Below, piece after piece: positions 41,833 through 50,248 of a stretch of DNA of 64,000 nucleotides. Made by a program: the position numbers and the translations under genes. The stretch spans positions 1,426,001 through 1,490,000 of the forward strand of contig NZ_QXTG01000001.1 of assembly GCF_003581425.1 (NCBI RefSeq). The letters are read 5' to 3'. The stretch comes from Amnibacterium setariae. GTDB lineage: Bacteria > Actinomycetota > Actinomycetes > Actinomycetales > Microbacteriaceae. Numbering within the stretch: position 1 is the stretch's first letter; each line of letters begins with the position of its first letter. Below the pieces are notes generated by a model. The model had not been told where the DNA came from. It searched no databases and was given only the letters and a program-made list of their open reading frames with translations.

Positions 41833-41884
41833 GCGACCGCACCCGGGCCTAGGATGGATGGCCGCGAAACGGGAGGTGCAGCGC

Positions 41885-44086
41885 ATGACCGATGTCGCGG
41901 ATGCGGAGCTCGCCAGGGAGCAGCGGTACGTGTCCGGCCTGTACGTGCGGCTCGACGCCCTCCGGGCGCAGCTGCTCGCCGAGCTGGAGCGGGTGCGACG
42001 GGGCGGCGCGAGCGGCACCCACCAGGCGCGGACCGAGCGCGACGCGATGGCGCGGCTGCTCGAGGACCGGACGAAGCGCCTGCGCGACGTCGACGAGCGG
42101 CTCGTGTTCGGCCGGCTGCAGGCCGACGACGGCGCGCTGCGCTACATCGGCCGGATCGGCCTCCGCGACGACGACCAGCAGCCGCTGCTGCTCGACTGGC
42201 GGGCGCCGCAGTCGAGCGCCTTCTACCAGGCGACCGCGGCGACACCCCTCGGGGTGCGCGTGCGGCGCCACCTCACGACCCGCGGGCGCGACGTCACCGG
42301 GCTCGAGGACGAGGTGTTCGATCCCGGCGACATCCCCGAGGACGTCACGCTGACGGGCGAGACGGCGCTGCTCGCCGCGCTCACCGCGCAGCGCACCGGC
42401 CGGATGCACGACATCGTGTCGACGATCCAGGCCGAGCAGGACCGCATCATCCGGTCGGAGGCGCGCGGCGTGCTCGTCGTGCAGGGCGGTCCGGGCACGG
42501 GCAAGACGGCGGTCGCGCTGCACCGCGCCGCCTACCTCCTGTACGCGGACAAGGAGCGGCTCGCGCGCAACGGCGTGCTCGTCGTCGGCCCGTCGCGCAG
42601 CTTCCTCGAGTACATCGAGCAGGTGCTGCCGTCCCTCGGCGAGACGGGCGTCGTGCTGCGCACGCTCGGCCAGCTCTACCCCGGGGTCGACGCGGCGAGG
42701 GTGGACCCGCCCGCCGTCGCGGCCGTGAAGGGCCGGACGTCGATGGCCGGCGTGCTGCGCCGCGCCGTGCACCTGCGGCAGGTCGCGCCGACCGAGCCGG
42801 TCGACATCGAGGTGAACGGCGTCGCCCTCACCGTGCACCCGTCCGTCATCCAACGGGCGATCCGCCGTGCGCAGCAGACCCGGAAGCCGCACAACGTGGC
42901 GCGGGTCGCCTTCGTGAAGGACGCGCTCGCGGACCTGACCGGGCTGCTCGCGGAGCGCGTCGCGGCCCGCGGCACGACGGTCGACGACGAGGACCGGCGG
43001 ATGCTCCGCGAGGACCTCCGGACCGCGCAGGACGTCAAGGTGCTGCTCAACACCGCCTGGCTGCCGCTGACGCCCGAGAAGCTGCTCGGCGACCTGTACA
43101 CGCGGCCCGACTACCTCGCGGCCGCCGCCCCGGAGCTGTCGCGGCGCGACCGCGACCTGCTGGCCCGGCCCCGGCGCGCCCCCTTCACCGTCGGCGACGT
43201 GCCGCTGCTCGACGAGGCCGCCGAGCTGCTCGGCGAGACGGACCTCGTCGGCGACGCCCGGGCGCAGGCGCAGGAGGCGCAGCGGAAGCGCGACATCGAG
43301 AACGCCGAGGCCGCGATCGCGAACATGGGCGTCGAAGGGCTCGTGTCGGCGGAGGCGCTGGCCGAGGGCTTCGCCGAGGACTCCGGCCGGCTCACGACCG
43401 CGGAGCGCGCGGCCGTCGACCGCACCTGGACCTACGGCCACATCGTCGTCGACGAGGCGCAGGAGCTCACGCCGATGCAGTGGCGGCTCCTGCGGCGACG
43501 CGGGCCGCTCCGGTCGTTCACCGTGGTCGGCGACCTCGCGCAGTCCGCGATGCAGCCGCCCGCGGCGGACTGGCGGGAGGCGATCGGGGCGCTGACGGAG
43601 GACTTCCGGCTCGAGCGGCTCACCGTCAACTACCGCACGCCGCAGGCGATCGCGGAGCTCGCGGAGTCGCGCGCCCTCCGCGACGGCCTGCCGATCACCC
43701 GCTCGCGGTCGGTGCGCGAGGGCGAGGCGCCCGCCGTGGCGCACGCGCCGGTCGACGGCCTCGTCGCCGCGGCGGTCGACGCCGTCGTCGGCGACCGCGG
43801 CCGGGGCGACGGCGGCTCGCTCGCGGTGGTCGCGCCCGCGGGTCTCGTGCCGTCGCTGCACGACGGGCTGCGCGCGGCGCTCGAGGAGCCGGTCGGGTAC
43901 GGCGCCCAGGGGCTCGGCGCGCCCGTGTCGGTCCTCGACCCGTGGACGGCCAAGGGGCTCGAGTTCGACAGCGTCGTGGTCGTCGACCCCGACCGGGTCT
44001 CGCGGGAGGCGGGCGCGGGCTCGCTCTACGTCGCGCTCACCCGCCCGACCCGCCGCCTCGTCGTGGTGGAGCCGGCCGCCGGCTGA
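41885..44086 (+). CDS. helD: HelD-like superfamily 1 helicase (RNA polymerase recycling factor)
   Basis: A 733-residue UvrD/HelD-family protein. After an N-terminal coiled-coil region (about 1-80) that in HelD enters the RNA polymerase secondary channel comes motif I ([21 protein letters not shown]), the [12 protein letters not shown] segment, a HelD-specific insertion, then motif II DEAQ ([15 protein letters not shown]), [10 protein letters not shown] and the C-terminal [16 protein letters not shown]. This matches the actinobacterial class II HelD proteins that release stalled RNA polymerase using ATP. The ATG follows GGGAGGTGCAGCGC. Distinguishing HelD from a DNA helicase needs the insertion domains to be compared. 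Confidence 0.88.
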   Translation: MTDVADAELAREQRYVSGLYVRLDALRAQLLAELERVRRGGASGTHQARTERDAMARLLEDRTKRLRDVDERLVFGRLQADDGALRYIGRIGLRDDDQQPLLLDWRAPQSSAFYQATAATPLGVRVRRHLTTRGRDVTGLEDEVFDPGDIPEDVTLTGETALLAALTAQRTGRMHDIVSTIQAEQDRIIRSEARGVLVVQGGPGTGKTAVALHRAAYLLYADKERLARNGVLVVGPSRSFLEYIEQVLPSLGETGVVLRTLGQLYPGVDAARVDPPAVAAVKGRTSMAGVLRRAVHLRQVAPTEPVDIEVNGVALTVHPSVIQRAIRRAQQTRKPHNVARVAFVKDALADLTGLLAERVAARGTTVDDEDRRMLREDLRTAQDVKVLLNTAWLPLTPEKLLGDLYTRPDYLAAAAPELSRRDRDLLARPRRAPFTVGDVPLLDEAAELLGETDLVGDARAQAQEAQRKRDIENAEAAIANMGVEGLVSAEALAEGFAEDSGRLTTAERAAVDRTWTYGHIVVDEAQELTPMQWRLLRRRGPLRSFTVVGDLAQSAMQPPAADWREAIGALTEDFRLERLTVNYRTPQAIAELAESRALRDGLPITRSRSVREGEAPAVAHAPVDGLVAAAVDAVVGDRGRGDGGSLAVVAPAGLVPSLHDGLRAALEEPVGYGAQGLGAPVSVLDPWTAKGLEFDSVVVVDPDRVSREAGAGSLYVALTRPTRRLVVVEPAAG

Positions 44087-44115
44087 CCGCCCGCGCCGCT
44101 CGCTCCGCCATCTCG

Positions 44116-44153
44116 TTGGTCGAGGTGCGAGCGCAGCGAGCCTCGAGACCACC
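44116..44153. repeat. R2 repeat between convergent helD and marP
   Basis: One type B element: TTGGTCGAGGTGCGAGCGC then AGCGAGCCTCGAGACCACC, an imperfect palindrome. It lies between the two stop codons and matches the copies at 11256, 11372 and 48153. Confidence 0.85.
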
Positions 44154-44159
44154 CCGCGC

Positions 44160-45344
44160 CTACCCCCGGCTGCAGCGCCCGGTCGACACCGCGGACGACA
44201 GGTCGCCGGCGCGCTGCACGACGCTCCCGAACTCGTCCGGCGTCATCGCGTAGCCGAGGTCCGACTGGCTCGTGCTCTTCGCGAAGACGAGGCCGATCAC
44301 CCGCCCGCTCGGCGTGAGCAGCGGGCCGCCCGAGTTGCCCTGCTCCACGTCCGCGGCGATCGCGGCGATGTCCCGCTCCGTGCGGCCGCCGCCCGTGACG
44401 TCCGGCACGGACACGCGGCCGGACTGCACGACGCGGGCGCCGCCCTCCGTGAAGGGCCCGCCGAAGGGGTAGCCGGCGACGACGCCGCGGTCGCCCACGC
44501 CGGGCGGGTCCGCGATCGCGAGGGGCGCGGCGTCGAGCCCGGGCACCGCCAGCACGGCGAGGTCGCGGCGCGGGTCGTAGAAGGTGACGCGGCTGCGCAG
44601 CGCCTGCCCGTTCGGCGCGAGCACGACCGGGTCGGTGACGCCGGTCACGACGTGGGCGTTCGTCAGCACGCGGTCGTCGGCGACGACGAAGCCCGACCCG
44701 GACTGCTCCTGGTTGCAGGCGGGCGCCCGGCCCGTGATCTTCACGACCGACTCCGCCGCGGTCCTGAGGCCGGCCGTCTGGTCGACGCCGGGCACGGCGG
44801 TGCTCCCGCCCCCGGTGCCGGTGCCGAGGGCGATGCCGAGCTGCGGGATGCCGCTCGAGAGCACGGTGGAGCGCAGCTGCGCGAGCGCCCGGTCGACGGG
44901 GGCCGGGGTGGCGGTGTCGATGGCACGGAGGACCGCGGAGGACGCGACCGGCTGGGCGACGTACGGCACCCCGAGCGAGACGGCGAGCGACGCGATCACG
45001 GAGATCGCGAGGGCGCTGACGACGAGCTGCGCGGCGGCGCCGAGCAGCCGGTCGATCGGGCCGAGCGGGCTGCGCCGCAGGACGCCGCCGATCGCGGCGC
45101 CGATCCCGGACCCGGCCGCGTGGCCGAGCAGGACGAGCACGATCGCGGCGACGATCGTCGCGACGACGCGACCGGTCTCGTCGGGCACGAGCGAGCCGAT
45201 CAGCGGGGAGAGCAGCGCGGCCGCGATGCCGCCCGCGATGATGCCGACGATCGCGCCGAGGCTGCGCACGAAGCCGAGCCGCCAGCCCTGGACCAGGTAG
45301 CCGAGCAGCACCAGCACGAGCACGATGTCGAGCACGACGGACAC
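44160..45344 (-). CDS. MarP-family membrane serine protease (CvpA-trypsin fusion)
   Basis: MarP is a periplasmic serine protease anchored by a CvpA-like membrane domain and needed for acid or oxidative stress resistance in Mycobacterium. The 394-residue product has four N-terminal helices (CvpA domain, about residues 1-165) and a chymotrypsin-like domain with the triad in [15 protein letters not shown] and QGNSGGPLL. Two cysteines (ACNQ and GRCSRG) could form the regulatory disulfide known in MarP. The GTG start at 45344 has a strong GGGGAAGGAGG site. It is divergent from rpsO. Confidence 0.94.
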   Translation of the reverse strand: MSVVLDIVLVLVLLGYLVQGWRLGFVRSLGAIVGIIAGGIAAALLSPLIGSLVPDETGRVVATIVAAIVLVLLGHAAGSGIGAAIGGVLRRSPLGPIDRLLGAAAQLVVSALAISVIASLAVSLGVPYVAQPVASSAVLRAIDTATPAPVDRALAQLRSTVLSSGIPQLGIALGTGTGGGSTAVPGVDQTAGLRTAAESVVKITGRAPACNQEQSGSGFVVADDRVLTNAHVVTGVTDPVVLAPNGQALRSRVTFYDPRRDLAVLAVPGLDAAPLAIADPPGVGDRGVVAGYPFGGPFTEGGARVVQSGRVSVPDVTGGGRTERDIAAIAADVEQGNSGGPLLTPSGRVIGLVFAKSTSQSDLGYAMTPDEFGSVVQRAGDLSSAVSTGRCSRG

Positions 45345-45469
45345 GACGGCCTCCTTCCCCCGGTGGCGACGAGGCTACGGGGCGGTGCCGCGGCCCCCGG
45401 CGCGCTCGCCGGAGCGCTTCAGGATCCGTTCAGGGGCGGCCGACCGTCGGCCGGGGCGCGGCCGCCTGG

Positions 45470-45475
45470 TAGGCT
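45470..45475 (+). promoter_or_regulatory. -10 box TAGGCT for rpsO
   Basis: TAGGCT lies about 90 nt before rpsO; the region upstream contains a GCGGCCGACCG ... CGGCCGGGGCGCGG inverted segment. S15 represses its own mRNA in many bacteria, but no specific leader fold can be identified by eye. Confidence 0.4.
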
Positions 45476-45563
45476 CTCGTGCCGCCGTGAACCGGCCGCG
45501 GTCCCAGATCGTCGCGCGCATCCCGCGCACGACACCGCGCAGCGAGCAGAGAAGGAGTCACCC

Positions 45564-45833
45564 ATGGCGTTGGACGCCGAGGTCAAGAAGGCGATCATCG
45601 CGGAGTACGCGACGCACGAGGGCGACACCGGTTCGCCCGAGGTGCAGATCGCGATGCTCTCGACCCGCATCAAGGACCTCACCGAGCACCTGAAGACCCA
45701 CAAGCACGACCACCACTCGCGTCGTGGCCTGCTGCTGCTGGTCGGCCAGCGCCGCCGGCTGCTGGGCTACCTGCAGGACGTCGACATCCAGCGGTACCGC
45801 TCGCTCATCGAGCGACTCGGTCTGCGCCGATAG
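45564..45833 (+). CDS. rpsO: 30S ribosomal protein S15
   Basis: S15 is a primary 16S rRNA-binding protein of the central domain. The 89-residue product is full length and matches the family: [14 protein letters not shown], the [19 protein letters not shown] core and [14 protein letters not shown] 45564 follows GAAGGAGTCACCC. It is terminated by the hairpin at 45858 and is not followed by pnp, which normally comes next; no pnp occurs in the remaining 18 kb. Confidence 0.99.
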   Translation: MALDAEVKKAIIAEYATHEGDTGSPEVQIAMLSTRIKDLTEHLKTHKHDHHSRRGLLLLVGQRRRLLGYLQDVDIQRYRSLIERLGLRR

Positions 45834-45857
45834 TCGTCGCCGCCGGTCCTGAACGAC

Positions 45858-45894
45858 GGAAGGGCCGCTCTCCTGGACGGAGAGCGGCCCTTCC
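45858..45894 (+). terminator. rpsO intrinsic terminator
   Basis: GGAAGGGCCGCTCTCC pairs perfectly over 16 bp with GGAGAGCGGCCCTTCC around a TGGAC loop. It starts 25 nt after the rpsO stop and ends 31 nt before the stop of the convergent hexapeptide-repeat gene, so it can serve both. Confidence 0.9.
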
Positions 45895-45925
45895 TCGTGT
45901 CAGCGGAGCGGACGGGGCGGGGTGC

Positions 45926-46342
45926 TCAGGCGGCGGCGCCGAACAGGGCCTGCTGCGGGAGCACCGCGTCCTCGTCGATGCGCTGGTCGGGGGCGATGCG
46001 GGCACCCGCGCCGATGGAGGCGCGAGCGCCGACCTTCGTGTGGCTGCCGATCCGGGCGCCCTCGCCGACGACGGCCGCGGCACCGATGTGCACGGCGGCG
46101 CCGATCTCGGCGTGCGGGCCGACGACGGCCTCACGGTCCACCCAGCTGCCGGACGCGATCCGGACCGAACGGCCCACCCGCGCACCGGATTCGATGTAGA
46201 CCGTGGGCGCGATGAAGGCGGTGGGGTCGACGGAGGCGTCCGTCGCGACGAGCCCGCGCCCGTTGGGGTGGCGGCGGTACCGGGTGACGGTGCCGAACTC
46301 GTCCTCGATCTCTTCTGCGATCCTCGGGGTCCTGCGCTGCAT
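45926..46342 (-). CDS. Left-handed beta-helix (hexapeptide-repeat) protein
   Basis: A 138-residue protein with about nine hexapeptide repeats of the acyltransferase type (residues 34-115; for example VYIESGARVGRSVRIAS, AVHIGAAAVVGEGARIG, HTKVGARASIGAGARIA), forming a left-handed parallel beta-helix. There are no clear catalytic histidines in a loop, so it may be a gamma-carbonic-anhydrase- or transferase-like fold with a structural or binding role. ATG 46342 has TACGTT about 9 nt upstream. The function is unknown; it is convergent with rpsO. Confidence 0.82.
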   Translation of the reverse strand: MQRRTPRIAEEIEDEFGTVTRYRRHPNGRGLVATDASVDPTAFIAPTVYIESGARVGRSVRIASGSWVDREAVVGPHAEIGAAVHIGAAAVVGEGARIGSHTKVGARASIGAGARIAPDQRIDEDAVLPQQALFGAAA

Positions 46343-46441
46343 GATCTACACAACGTAGAGGACGCCCCCGTTCATTCCCCGACCGCGCCCCCGTTCTGGA
46401 TGTGAATCCGATAAGAGCGGGCTCCACGGCAGAATGGCGCC

Positions 46442-46861
46442 GTGCTCTTCCGACGACGCGGGGGTGATCCCGAGTTCCCCAAGGACGACCGCGGGCGGGG
46501 ATCGCTGGACGACTACAAGTTCGACCTGCTCCCCGCGAACCGCAACACGGTCATCCGCCTGGCGGGCAGCGATCCCCACCAGGACGTGCTCGCGACCCTC
46601 CTCGAGGCCGACGTGGTGGAGACCGCGATCGCCCGCCGCACGGACGAGGAGGAGCGCACCGACGCGCCCATGCCGGTGCGGCTCTTCGCGGACGGGCGCA
46701 TCCACGGACCGGTCGGCCGGGTTCCCCGCGGTCTCGAGAGCGTGGTGAGCGAGACGCTCAGCCGGCTCGACATGGCGGGGAAGAAGCCGCGCATCCCGGT
46801 CGAGATCGTGCGGACCCGGCAGGGCCTCCGCGTGGACCTCCGGATGGGCGAGACCCGCTGA
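46442..46861 (+). CDS. Hypothetical basic cytoplasmic protein
   Basis: A 139-residue protein of mixed alpha/beta character with no membrane helix. The segment VLATLLEADVVETAIARRT followed by MPVRLFADGRIHGPVGRVPRG and the C-terminal PVEIVRTRQGLRVDLRMG looks like a small HIRAN- or OB-like barrel, but I cannot place it in a family. GTG 46442 follows CAGAAT by 6 nt, a leaderless arrangement. It is divergent from the hexapeptide-repeat gene and 52 bp before the aldo/keto reductase. Confidence 0.75.
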   Translation: MLFRRRGGDPEFPKDDRGRGSLDDYKFDLLPANRNTVIRLAGSDPHQDVLATLLEADVVETAIARRTDEEERTDAPMPVRLFADGRIHGPVGRVPRGLESVVSETLSRLDMAGKKPRIPVEIVRTRQGLRVDLRMGETR

Positions 46862-46913
46862 GCGCGCCGCCCGCCCCGGCGGGCGCCCAGCGCGGGAGGC
46901 GGAGGATCGGGGC

Positions 46914-47885
46914 ATGGAGACCATCCGACTCGGCGACGCCGGCCTGACCGTCAGCCGCGTGATCCTCGGCTGCATGAGCTACGGCGACCCCGGCCGCGGC
47001 AACCACTCGTGGAGCCTGCCGATCGACGACGCGCGGCCCTTCTTCCGCCGCGCGGTCGAGGCGGGGATCACGACCTTCGACACCGCGAACGTGTACTCCG
47101 ACGGCACGAGCGAGGAGATCACCGGCACCCTGCTGCGCGAGTTCGCGAAGCGGGAGGAGGTCGTGATCGCCACGAAGGTGCACGGCCGGATGGGCCCCGG
47201 CCCGAACGGCGGCGGCCTGTCGCGCGGCGCGATCATGACGCAGATCGACGCGTCCCTGCAGCGCCTCGGCACCGACTACGTCGACCTCTACCAGATCCAC
47301 CGCTTCGACCCGGCGGTGCCGCTCGCCGAGACGATGGCCGCCCTGCACGACGTGGTGAAGGCCGGGAAGGCGCGCTACATCGGCGCCTCCTCGATGTGGA
47401 CGTGGCAGTTCGCCGAGATGCAGCACACGGCCGACGTCGAGGGCCTCACGCGGTTCGTGTCGATGCAGGACCAGTACTCGCTGCTGCAGCGCGAGGAGGA
47501 GCGGGAGATGCTCCCGTACTGCCTCGACTCCGGCGTCGGCGTCATCCCGTGGTCGCCGCTCGCGCGCGGGAGGCTGACCCGCGACTGGGACGACGCGACG
47601 GCCCGCAGCGAGGCGGACGAGTTCGGCCGCCGGCTCTACGGCCAGGAGGGCGACAGGCGGATCGTCGAGTCCGTCGCCCGCGTCGCCGCCGACCGCGGGG
47701 TCTCCCGCGCGCAGGTCGCGCTCGCCTGGGTGCTCGCCCAGCCGGCGGTCACCGCGCCGATCGTGGGCGCGACGAAGCCGCAGCACCTCGAGGACGCGAT
47801 CGCCGCCGCGGAGCTGGAGCTCTCCGACGACGAGCTCGACGCGCTCGAGGCCGACTACGTCCCGCACGCCCCGAGCGGGTTCTGA
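46914..47885 (+). CDS. Aldo/keto reductase
   Basis: A 323-residue NADPH-dependent oxidoreductase with the AKR TIM barrel. The catalytic tetrad is visible: Asp in FDTANVYSDG, the Tyr of that same motif, Lys in IATKVHG and His in YQIHRFD. The C-terminal cofactor site has APIVGATKPQHLEDA. The sequence resembles the IolS/YhdN-like AKR group that reduces aldehydes and ketones of unknown physiological identity. ATG 46914 follows GGAGGATCGGGGC, a fair ribosome-binding site. Confidence 0.93.
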   Translation: METIRLGDAGLTVSRVILGCMSYGDPGRGNHSWSLPIDDARPFFRRAVEAGITTFDTANVYSDGTSEEITGTLLREFAKREEVVIATKVHGRMGPGPNGGGLSRGAIMTQIDASLQRLGTDYVDLYQIHRFDPAVPLAETMAALHDVVKAGKARYIGASSMWTWQFAEMQHTADVEGLTRFVSMQDQYSLLQREEEREMLPYCLDSGVGVIPWSPLARGRLTRDWDDATARSEADEFGRRLYGQEGDRRIVESVARVAADRGVSRAQVALAWVLAQPAVTAPIVGATKPQHLEDAIAAAELELSDDELDALEADYVPHAPSGF

Positions 47886-47912
47886 GCACGCGGTCCTGAG
47901 CACGGGGGAGCG

Positions 47913-48146
47913 GTGATCACCCCGGCGTCGCGGCTGCTGTTCTGGATCCGGGCCGCGTTCGTCGGGGACGCCGCGATCGCGGCGTTCGGCGGGCTGCTGC
48001 TCGCCGTCGGCAGCGAGGGCGCCGCCTTCGCGTGCTTCGCGTTCGCGCTGGTGCGCGCGGCGCTCGGCGTCGCCGCCCTGCTCATCGCGATGCGCGCGCT
48101 GGAGCGCCGCGACCCGAACGACGACCGCCCCTCCTCCGTCCGCTGA
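47913..48146 (+). CDS. Small two-helix membrane protein
   Basis: A 77-residue protein with two hydrophobic helices (about residues 8-32 and 38-60) and a charged C-terminus (RALERRDPNDDRP). The GTG start follows GGGGGAGCG, a good ribosome-binding site, 27 bp after the aldo/keto reductase, so it may be co-transcribed. No family is recognised. It ends just before an R2 repeat pair. Confidence 0.6.
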   Translation: MITPASRLLFWIRAAFVGDAAIAAFGGLLLAVGSEGAAFACFAFALVRAALGVAALLIAMRALERRDPNDDRPSSVR

Positions 48147-48152
48147 GGCGAG

Positions 48153-48241
48153 TGGTCTCGAGGCTCGCTGCGCTCGCACCTCGACCAGCGGGCTCCATCC
48201 CGTCGATCGAGGTGCGAGCGCCGGCGAGCCTCGAGATCAGG
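48153..48241. repeat. R2 repeat pair at a convergent junction
   Basis: Type B (TGGTCTCGAGGCTCGCTGC then GCTCGCACCTCGACCAGCGG, 48153-48191) and type A (TCGATCGAGGTGCGAGCG then CCGGCGAGCCTCGAGATCAGG, 48203-48241) lie side by side between the small membrane gene and the siderophore-interacting protein gene. Confidence 0.88.
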
Positions 48242-48253
48242 CCGCGTCGGGGG

Positions 48254-49027
48254 TCAGTCGGGGTCGGAGGGGTCGAGCGGGGCGTGGTGGTCGAGGCCGG
48301 CCTCGCCGCGCTTCCAGTAGCCGTGCAGCGACAGGTTCTCCTTCGCGAGCCCGAGGCCCTTCAGATGGCGGCGCACCGGGACGAGCGCGGTCGCCTCGCC
48401 GGCCGCCCACACGAAGGTGTCCCGGTCGACGTCCTGCGCCTGCACGGTCTCGAGCAGGTCGTGCTGCGCGTCGAGCGCCTGCACGAGCGCCGCGCCGCGC
48501 TCGACCTCGTCGAGGTAGTCCGCGGTCGCGCCGCCGAAGAGCACGGCCCGGGTCACGGGCTCGCCGTCGAAGGCGCGGATCCAGCGGCGCAGCGCCGGCA
48601 GCCCGGCCGGGTCCGCGATCAGGAGCGCGTTCCGGAACCCGGTGGGCGCCAGCCGGGAGCCGCGGGGGCCGCCGAACTCCAGCTCGTCGCCGTCGACCGC
48701 GGACGACGCCCAGGCGGTCGCCGGGCCGTCGGTGCCGTGCACGACGAAGTCGACGTCGAGCTCCGGGCCGCTGGAGGCGCCGACCGGGCGGAACTCGCTC
48801 GGCGTGTAGTCCCGGCCGACCACCCCGCCCGGTCCCTCGAAGAACAGCTTGACGTGGTCCTCCGGGCCGAGGCTCGCGAAGCCCTCGAGGTCGTCGCCGC
48901 CGAGCGTGATCCGCACCATCGACGCGGGCAGCTCCTGCCGGGCCACGACGGCGACCCGCCTGCGGCGCAGCTCGTGCCGGACCGCGTCGCGGGCTCGCGG
49001 GGAGGAGGAGAGCGGGAAGGTGCGCAT
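48254..49027 (-). CDS. Siderophore-interacting protein (ViuB/SIP-type reductase)
   Basis: A 257-residue flavin reductase that would release iron from ferric siderophores. The FAD-binding beta-barrel shows GRDYTPSEFRPV (about residues 71-82), followed by the SIP domain with LIADPAGLPALRRW and the C-terminal WAAGEATALVPVRRHL and SLHGYWKRGEAG. ATG 49027 follows CAGAAT by 6 nt, without a ribosome-binding site. No siderophore transport or synthesis genes are adjacent. A DtxR/IdeR operator is not obvious in the 53-bp upstream gap. Confidence 0.93.
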   Translation of the reverse strand: MRTFPLSSSPRARDAVRHELRRRRVAVVARQELPASMVRITLGGDDLEGFASLGPEDHVKLFFEGPGGVVGRDYTPSEFRPVGASSGPELDVDFVVHGTDGPATAWASSAVDGDELEFGGPRGSRLAPTGFRNALLIADPAGLPALRRWIRAFDGEPVTRAVLFGGATADYLDEVERGAALVQALDAQHDLLETVQAQDVDRDTFVWAAGEATALVPVRRHLKGLGLAKENLSLHGYWKRGEAGLDHHAPLDPSDPD

Positions 49028-49080
49028 CGCCCGATTCTGCCCGCCGGAATGCGCACCCGGCGTCGCCGGTTGGCCCGTGC

Positions 49081-50145
49081 ATGCCGGATCTCGCGCTGTC
49101 GGTGCTCGACCTCGTCCCCGTCCGGACGGGGCAGACCTCGGCGAACGCCGTCGCCGCCTCGATCGCGCTCGCGGAGCGCGCCGACGCGCTCGGCCTCCGC
49201 CGGTTCTGGCTCGCGGAGCACCACAACATGCCCTCGGTCGCGTCGACGAACCCGCCGGTGCTGCTCGGCGTGCTCGCCGGCCGCACGCACCGCATCCGGC
49301 TCGGCTCCGGCGGCGTCATGCTGCCGAACCACGCGCCGTTCGTGATCGCCGAGCAGTTCGCCGCGCTCGAGGCGGCGGCACCCGGCCGCATCGACCTCGG
49401 CATCGGCCGCGCCCCCGGCTCGGACCCGGTGATCACCGCGCTGCTGCGGTCGGAGGGCCACACGAGCGACGTCGACGCGTTCCCGAACCACCTCCGCGAC
49501 ATCGAGGCGCTGATCGGCCCGGACGGCGCGGGCCTGCGGCTCGCGACCGGCGAGGAGTACACCGTCCGCGCCACGCCCGCGGCCGCCGGGGCGCCCGAGA
49601 TGTGGCTGCTCGGCTCCTCCGACTACTCGGCGGAGCTGGCCGGCCGGCTCGGCCTGCCGTACGTCTTCGCGCACCACTTCTCCGGGCAGGGCACGGAGCG
49701 CGCGCTCGACCTGTACCGCGCGCGGTTCATGCCGTCGGAGCACCTGTCCGCGCCGCGCACGTTCCTCACCGCGAACGCGGTCGTCGCGGACTCGGCCGAG
49801 GAGGCGATGCGCCTCGCGCTGCCGCAGCTGCAGCACATGGCCCGCCTCCGCACGGGCACGCCCCTCACCGCCCTCGACACCGTCGAGGCCGCCGCGGAGG
49901 CGCGCATGACGCCGCCGCAGCAGCAGATCGTCGACGAGATGGCGGGCCGCTGGTTCATCGGCGAGGCCGGGGAGGTCGCCGAGCGCCTGACGGCGTTCGC
50001 CGCGCGCTTCGGCGTCGACGAGGTGATGGTGAGCCCGGGCGCCGCGGCGTCGGCGGGCGACCCGATCGACCGGGTGCCCGCGCGGGAGCGGACGCTCGAG
50101 CTGCTGGCCGCGCGGATCCCGCAGGGGGAGCTCGCCGCGGCCTGA
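49081..50145 (+). CDS. LLM-class flavin-dependent oxidoreductase
   Basis: A 354-residue luciferase-like monooxygenase. The TIM-barrel motifs RFWLAEHHNMPSVAS (about residues 41-55), GSGGVMLPNHAP and GRIDLGIGRAPGSD are those of the YhbW/MsnO8-like group (F420- or FMN-dependent). The C-terminal segment EAARMTPPQQQIVDE and VMVSPGAA are also typical. The cofactor and substrate cannot be told. The ATG lies just downstream of GGTTGGCCCGTGC with no strong ribosome-binding site. Confidence 0.91.
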   Translation: MPDLALSVLDLVPVRTGQTSANAVAASIALAERADALGLRRFWLAEHHNMPSVASTNPPVLLGVLAGRTHRIRLGSGGVMLPNHAPFVIAEQFAALEAAAPGRIDLGIGRAPGSDPVITALLRSEGHTSDVDAFPNHLRDIEALIGPDGAGLRLATGEEYTVRATPAAAGAPEMWLLGSSDYSAELAGRLGLPYVFAHHFSGQGTERALDLYRARFMPSEHLSAPRTFLTANAVVADSAEEAMRLALPQLQHMARLRTGTPLTALDTVEAAAEARMTPPQQQIVDEMAGRWFIGEAGEVAERLTAFAARFGVDEVMVSPGAAASAGDPIDRVPARERTLELLAARIPQGELAAA

Positions 50146-50208
50146 CCGCCCAGGGCGAACAGGCCGGGGCATCGGCGCCGCGGGCCGCGCCGGGGTGCCG
50201 CGGCGCCC

Positions 50209-50214
50209 TAAAAT
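50209..50214 (+). promoter_or_regulatory. -10 box TAAAAT for the SWIM-SNF2 helicase
   Basis: TAAAAT is the most AT-rich hexamer in the region. It overlaps the in-frame ATG at 50213, which argues that translation starts later, at GTG 50249 after the GGGGAGGGGGATC ribosome-binding site. Confidence 0.55.
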
Positions 50215-50248
50215 GGAGGGTTCGCCGAAGCGGGGAGGGGGATCGGTC

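Noticed and set aside
50213-50248. ATG at 50213 as start of the SWIM-SNF2 helicase
   Set aside because: It overlaps the AT-rich TAAAAT promoter box, and a better ribosome-binding site lies before GTG 50249, where homologous sequence begins.
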